DNA of 64,000 bases, taken from NCBI GenBank assembly GCA_039819085.1, contig JBCBSQ010000004.1:62001-126000 (forward strand), given 5' to 3'. The notes below the pieces were generated by a model. That model did not search any database and was not told the origin of the DNA. It saw only the letters and a program-made list of their open reading frames with translations. Made by a program: the position numbers and the translations under genes. This document shows positions 60,564 through 64,000 of this stretch, piece after piece (positions within the stretch are counted from its first letter, which is position 1; the number at the start of each line of letters is the position of its first letter). Source of the stretch: MED-G105 sp039819085 (GTDB taxonomy: Bacteria; Pseudomonadota; Alphaproteobacteria; Caulobacterales; Parvularculaceae).

Positions 60564-62462
60564 ATGGATAGCCTTTCCATGGAGACCCTCATTGCAATGA
60601 CGGCCTCCTCGCCCCTTCAGATGTGGGCGACCTTCGCTGTCATCGCCGCGACCGTCGTCGCCTTCGCGCTCGACCGCTACTCGATCGATCTCATCTCAGC
60701 GGCCAGTCTTTCGGCGCTTCTCGTCCTCTTTATCCTATGGCCGATGACGCCGGAGGATATCGGCGCGGACGCTTTTGACTACCAGGACCTCCTCGCCGGC
60801 TTCGCCAGCCCCGCGCTCTTCGCAATTATCGGTCTTCTGATCATAGGCCAGGGGCTCTTTCAGTCAGGCGCCCTTGAGTACCCGACCGAGCGGATGCTCA
60901 TGCAATACGACAAGCGCCCTTTGACGACGACGGCGATTGTCTTCGTATTCGTGATGGCGATCAGCGCGTTTCTCAATAATACGCCCGTCGTCGTGATGTT
61001 CATTCCGATCATCGCCGCAATGGCCAGCCAGCGCAAAACGCCTGCGTCCCGGCTGATGATGCCGCTTTCTTTCCTGTCGATCTTTGGCGGCATGACGACC
61101 GTCATCGGATCATCGACCAACATGCTCGCGGTGCAGTCCTATCGCGACACTGTCCCTGGCGGCGACATCGCTTTTTTCGAACTGACCCCGCTGGGGCTGG
61201 TGCTGGCCGGCGTCGGCGTCATCTACATGGCGACGGTCGGACGACGGCTCCTGCCGAGGCGCATTGACCCCGGCGAGGCGCGCAAGGCGGTGCGCGAAGG
61301 CAAGCAGTTCGTCGCGCAGCTGGAGGTTCGCAGGGGCGACGCGCTGATCGGAGCCAAACCCGTTGCAGGCTTCTTCACCGACCTCCCAAATGTTACTGTG
61401 CGGATGATACAGCGGCGAACGCAGGCCATATTGCCGCCCTATGACGATGTGACGCTCGCCGCCGGCGACGTCCTGATCGTCGCGGCGACGCGCGCCGCGC
61501 TCACCAGCGTTCTGAAAAACAAGCCCGAATTGCTGGACGGCGCGGCGACGGAAATTCCCCTGTCCGAAGACGACGACACCCCGAAACCGCGGGCCCAACT
61601 GACCCTCGCGGAAGCGATCGTCGCGCCCGGCAGCCGCATGATCGGCCGCACCATCGGCCAGATAGGCTTCCACTATCAAACGCGCTGCGTCATTCTTGGC
61701 GTTGAACGCCGCAGCCGGATGATGCGCACTCAGATGAATACGCTGCGGCTGGAGGCGGGCGATGTTCTCCTCATTCTTGGCGACATCAATGACGTGCGCG
61801 CGCTGCGGTCCGAACGCGACATATTGATGCTCGAAGGCTCTGTGGAGGGCCTTCCCGACCCGCGAAATGCGCGGATCTGCCTCGCCGTCTTCGCTGGCGT
61901 CGTCGCGGCGGCCGCATCGGGCTTTGCGCCCATCGCGGCGGCGGCGGTCATCGGGGCGAGCATTATTGTGGCGACGGGCTGCCTCAATGTCCGCCAGGCC
62001 GCCCGGGCGGTCGACAGACGCATTTACCTCTTGATCGGCGCCTCGCTCGCCATGGGGGCGGCGCTTGAAAACACCGGCGGCGCGCATCTGATCGGCGAAG
62101 CCGTGGCGACGGCGAGCGCCGGGTTCGGGCCGGTGTTCATGATGTCCGCCTTCTTCATTGTCTGCGCCGCGATCACCAACGTCCTGTCCAACAACGCGAC
62201 CGCGGTCCTGTTCGCGCCCATCGCCGTGAACGCGGCGACCGCCGCCGGGATTGATCCGCACGCGCTCGTCCTGACCGTGATCTTCGGCGCAAATTGCTCC
62301 TTCGCGACGCCCGTCGCCTATCAGACGAACCTCCTCGTGCTGACGCCCGGCCAGTACACCTATCGAGATTTTCTTATCGTCGGCGGACCCCTGATAATCG
62401 TTCTCTGGATCGCATTTACCCTGATTGCGCCTGCCTACTTCAGGGCCACGGGCCTGCTTTAA
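60564..62462 (+). CDS. SLC13/DASS family permease with TrkA-C domains
   Basis: The 632 residues combine two halves of a divalent-anion/sodium symporter-type membrane domain. The first half has FLNNTPVVVMFIPII and GSSTNMLAV, the second VLSNNATAVLFAPIAVNA and CSFATPVAYQTNLLV. Between them two cytoplasmic TrkA-C domains (about 230-415) are inserted. This layout is typical of bacterial SLC13-related transporters for sulfate, dicarboxylates or other anions. The substrate cannot be read from sequence. It stands alone, with no ribosome site of note before the ATG. Confidence 0.92.
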   Translation: MDSLSMETLIAMTASSPLQMWATFAVIAATVVAFALDRYSIDLISAASLSALLVLFILWPMTPEDIGADAFDYQDLLAGFASPALFAIIGLLIIGQGLFQSGALEYPTERMLMQYDKRPLTTTAIVFVFVMAISAFLNNTPVVVMFIPIIAAMASQRKTPASRLMMPLSFLSIFGGMTTVIGSSTNMLAVQSYRDTVPGGDIAFFELTPLGLVLAGVGVIYMATVGRRLLPRRIDPGEARKAVREGKQFVAQLEVRRGDALIGAKPVAGFFTDLPNVTVRMIQRRTQAILPPYDDVTLAAGDVLIVAATRAALTSVLKNKPELLDGAATEIPLSEDDDTPKPRAQLTLAEAIVAPGSRMIGRTIGQIGFHYQTRCVILGVERRSRMMRTQMNTLRLEAGDVLLILGDINDVRALRSERDILMLEGSVEGLPDPRNARICLAVFAGVVAAAASGFAPIAAAAVIGASIIVATGCLNVRQAARAVDRRIYLLIGASLAMGAALENTGGAHLIGEAVATASAGFGPVFMMSAFFIVCAAITNVLSNNATAVLFAPIAVNAATAAGIDPHALVLTVIFGANCSFATPVAYQTNLLVLTPGQYTYRDFLIVGGPLIIVLWIAFTLIAPAYFRATGLL

Positions 62463-62743
62463 GGTTCCATCAAGCCTGCCGCCTAGCGGTTCCTTCACCC
62501 ATGCGCGCCATAGTCGGCGGTCCGATGGCGGTCGCGCAAGGCGTTGTCCGGCCGCCGCCGGGCGACGCGAAGCGCGCTCAGTGCGGGTTCCTGCCGGGGG
62601 TACGAGGCTTGCAACTAAACACATTTCCAACTGACCGCCGCCAGCGCGCCTGGCCGCGCGGGCGGCGCGTCCCTGCGCCCGACAATGGGGTCATTGCCGA
62701 GCCGGCGAGACGTCGCTAAGATTCACGTTCATAGGACGGACGG

Positions 62744-63496
62744 ATGCGAAACGAAGATTTATCAAGAGAACTCGGCGTCGACGGCGGCGATTTTTTCATC
62801 ACCGCGCCCGCGCCCTGCCCGTATCTGGAGGGCCGGCTCGAACGCAAGGTGTTCTCTTACCTTTCCGGGCCGAACGCGCCGACGGCCAACAGCGTTTTGT
62901 CGCAGCGCGGCTTCCGGCGCTCACAGAACATCATTTACCTGCCGGCGTGCGATCGCTGCTCGGCCTGCTCTGCGGTCAGGATCGTCGCGCCGGGCTTCAC
63001 GCTGTCGAAGTCCCGCCGCCGGATACTGAACAAGAACGCCGACATTATCCGCCGGGTCCGCACGCCGCGCGCGACAAGCGAGCAGTTCTCCGTCCTTCGG
63101 GGGTACCTCGACAGCCGTCACGCCGATGGCGGCATGGCCGACATGACCGTCCTTGATTACGCCTCCATGGTGGAGGAAACGTCCGTAGACACCATGCTGG
63201 TTGAGTATGCGGTCCCCGACGGCGAAGGCGGAGAACGGATCATCGCGTGCGCCCTCACCGACCGGCTCGCCGATGGACTGTCAATGGTCTACTCGTTTTT
63301 TGATCCGGATGACGCGCACCGCAGCCTCGGCGCCTATATGATCATCGACCATGTGGCGATGGCGCTCGAATTGCAGGCGCGCCACGTCTATCTCGGGTAT
63401 TGGGTGCCCGGCTCGCCGAAGATGGACTACAAGAAGAAATTTGCGCCGCTGGAGCGATTGACCTCCGAGGGCTGGCGCGCCTTTGACGGCGACTGA
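62744..63496 (+). CDS. bpt: Leucyl/aspartyl-tRNA-protein transferase (Bpt)
   Basis: The 250 residues match the Bpt/ATE family. The N-terminal half has PCPYLEGRLERKVFSYLSG and the Cys cluster CDRCSACSAVRI, and the C-terminal half has SMVYSFFDPDDAHRSLGAYMI and YLGYWVPGSPKMDYK. Bpt adds Leu from Leu-tRNA to proteins with N-terminal Asp, Glu or oxidised Cys, marking them for ClpAP-type degradation (N-degron pathway). It stands alone, 281 bp after the SLC13 gene. Confidence 0.94.
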   Translation: MRNEDLSRELGVDGGDFFITAPAPCPYLEGRLERKVFSYLSGPNAPTANSVLSQRGFRRSQNIIYLPACDRCSACSAVRIVAPGFTLSKSRRRILNKNADIIRRVRTPRATSEQFSVLRGYLDSRHADGGMADMTVLDYASMVEETSVDTMLVEYAVPDGEGGERIIACALTDRLADGLSMVYSFFDPDDAHRSLGAYMIIDHVAMALELQARHVYLGYWVPGSPKMDYKKKFAPLERLTSEGWRAFDGD

Positions 63497-63641
63497 ATTC
63501 AACCCATCGCGTCCGCAATCGCATCAACGCGCGTCATTCACTCTTTTCATCGGCGCGGCGGCGACGTAACCCTTGAGGCCCAACTACAAGGACGGCCCGC
63601 ATAAGGCCGCCATCGTTTCGGAAACGCTGCAGGGGCCCTTG

Positions 63642-64000
63642 ATGATTGACCGACGGCGACTGATTTCTGGCGGCGCAGTGACTGGCGCGGCCGGGCTCGC
63701 CGCGGGCTGCGACTGCGGACCTGCGGTCGACCTCGCCGGCGTCTCCCCTGGCGGCATTCAACCACGTGAACTCCGCATGGTGACCACCTGGCCGAAGGAT
63801 TTCCCGGGCCTTGGGACGATGGCGGAGCGCACAGCGCAGTTCATCACCGAGATGAGCGGCGGCGCCTTGCGCGTCACGGTCTACGCCGCGGGCGAACTCG
63901 TCAGCGCCTTTGAAAGTTTTGACGCCGTCTCCACCGGCGCGGCGGACCTTTATCACGGCGCGGAATATTACTGGGTCGGCAAGTCGCAAGCTTATCCCTT
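63642..64000 (+). CDS. TRAP transporter solute receptor (DctP-like), N-terminal part
   Basis: The ATG at 63642 follows AGGGG by a short gap. The visible 119 residues start with a twin-arginine leader (DRRRLISGGAVTGAAGLAAGC) that ends in a lipobox-like Cys. The TRAP substrate-binding domain follows: LRMVTTWPKDFPGLGTMAER, TEMSGGALRVTVYAAGELV and GAADLYHGAEYYW. The last motif is typical of the TakP/keto-acid-binding type. The gene runs off the window, and the membrane subunits are expected beyond it. Confidence 0.9.
   Translation, partial: MIDRRRLISGGAVTGAAGLAAGCDCGPAVDLAGVSPGGIQPRELRMVTTWPKDFPGLGTMAERTAQFITEMSGGALRVTVYAAGELVSAFESFDAVSTGAADLYHGAEYYWVGKSQAYP

Noticed and set aside
61110..62630. 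506-residue minus-strand open frame
   Set aside because: It is antisense to the SLC13 permease; composition is that of a shadow frame.
1..64000. CRISPR array, rRNA operon or intact insertion sequence
   Set aside because: No regularly spaced repeats, rRNA sequence or transposase with terminal repeats was seen; the only integration-related gene is the integrase fragment at 53115.

Overview
The window is high-GC, densely packed bacterial chromosome and reads as an aerobic, free-living alphaproteobacterium. The evidence is a complete cbb3 oxidase cluster (ccoNOQP-ccoGHIS) beside an FNR-type regulator and hemN, the three-enzyme branched-chain keto acid dehydrogenase operon, two TonB-dependent receptors, an aerobic-type cobaltochelatase subunit CobT, CvpA, UbiK, a MidA homologue, a Bpt aminoacyl-tRNA-protein transferase and a TRAP solute receptor. 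Species level cannot be assigned by reading.

Layout. Positions 1-4.5 kb: the start of a C5 cytosine methyltransferase cut by the window edge, a free-methionine-sulfoxide reductase, a fumarylacetoacetase-family hydrolase and a TonB receptor. 4.5-7 kb: inorganic pyrophosphatase, then a divergent two-gene unit with a membrane-anchored Ras-like GTPase and a small two-helix membrane protein; this is the least explained unit here. 7-15 kb: carotenoid oxygenase, radA, cvpA, purF, cobT. 15-20 kb: cytochrome b561 with YceI, a nitroreductase, a second TonB receptor and a DUF1295 membrane enzyme. 20-25 kb: YbjN protein, ubiK, then lgt-midA-pgeF joined by 4-bp overlaps, and prs. 25-29 kb: a Rieske-glutamate synthase fusion, an exported Acg-type nitroreductase with a MarR regulator, and a DTGA protease-like protein. 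29-34 kb: the branched-chain keto acid dehydrogenase operon.

Positions 34-48 kb form a microaerobic block. Four sites of the form (T/C/G)TGAC-N4-GTCAA lie before ccoN, hemN, ompW and a DUF2189 membrane protein, and the presumed binder, an FNR-type regulator with an iron-sulfur cysteine set, lies in the middle. The hemN and DUF2189 sites have the same spacing to their start codons, which suggests leaderless FNR-activated transcripts.

Positions 48-64 kb: a diguanylate cyclase facing a membrane-bound winged-helix regulator, then an AT-richer stretch ending at a tRNA-Gly gene. That stretch carries a CmoB-like methyltransferase and a decayed integrase, so it looks like a relic of tRNA-targeted integration. 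After it come a TRIC-type channel, an SDR enzyme with an export-like leader, a DUF4174 protein, a nine-repeat leucine-rich protein, an acyl-CoA dehydrogenase, a 3-hydroxyisobutyrate dehydrogenase-like enzyme, a flavin reductase, an SLC13/TrkA-C permease, bpt, and the start of a TRAP-type binding protein cut by the window end.
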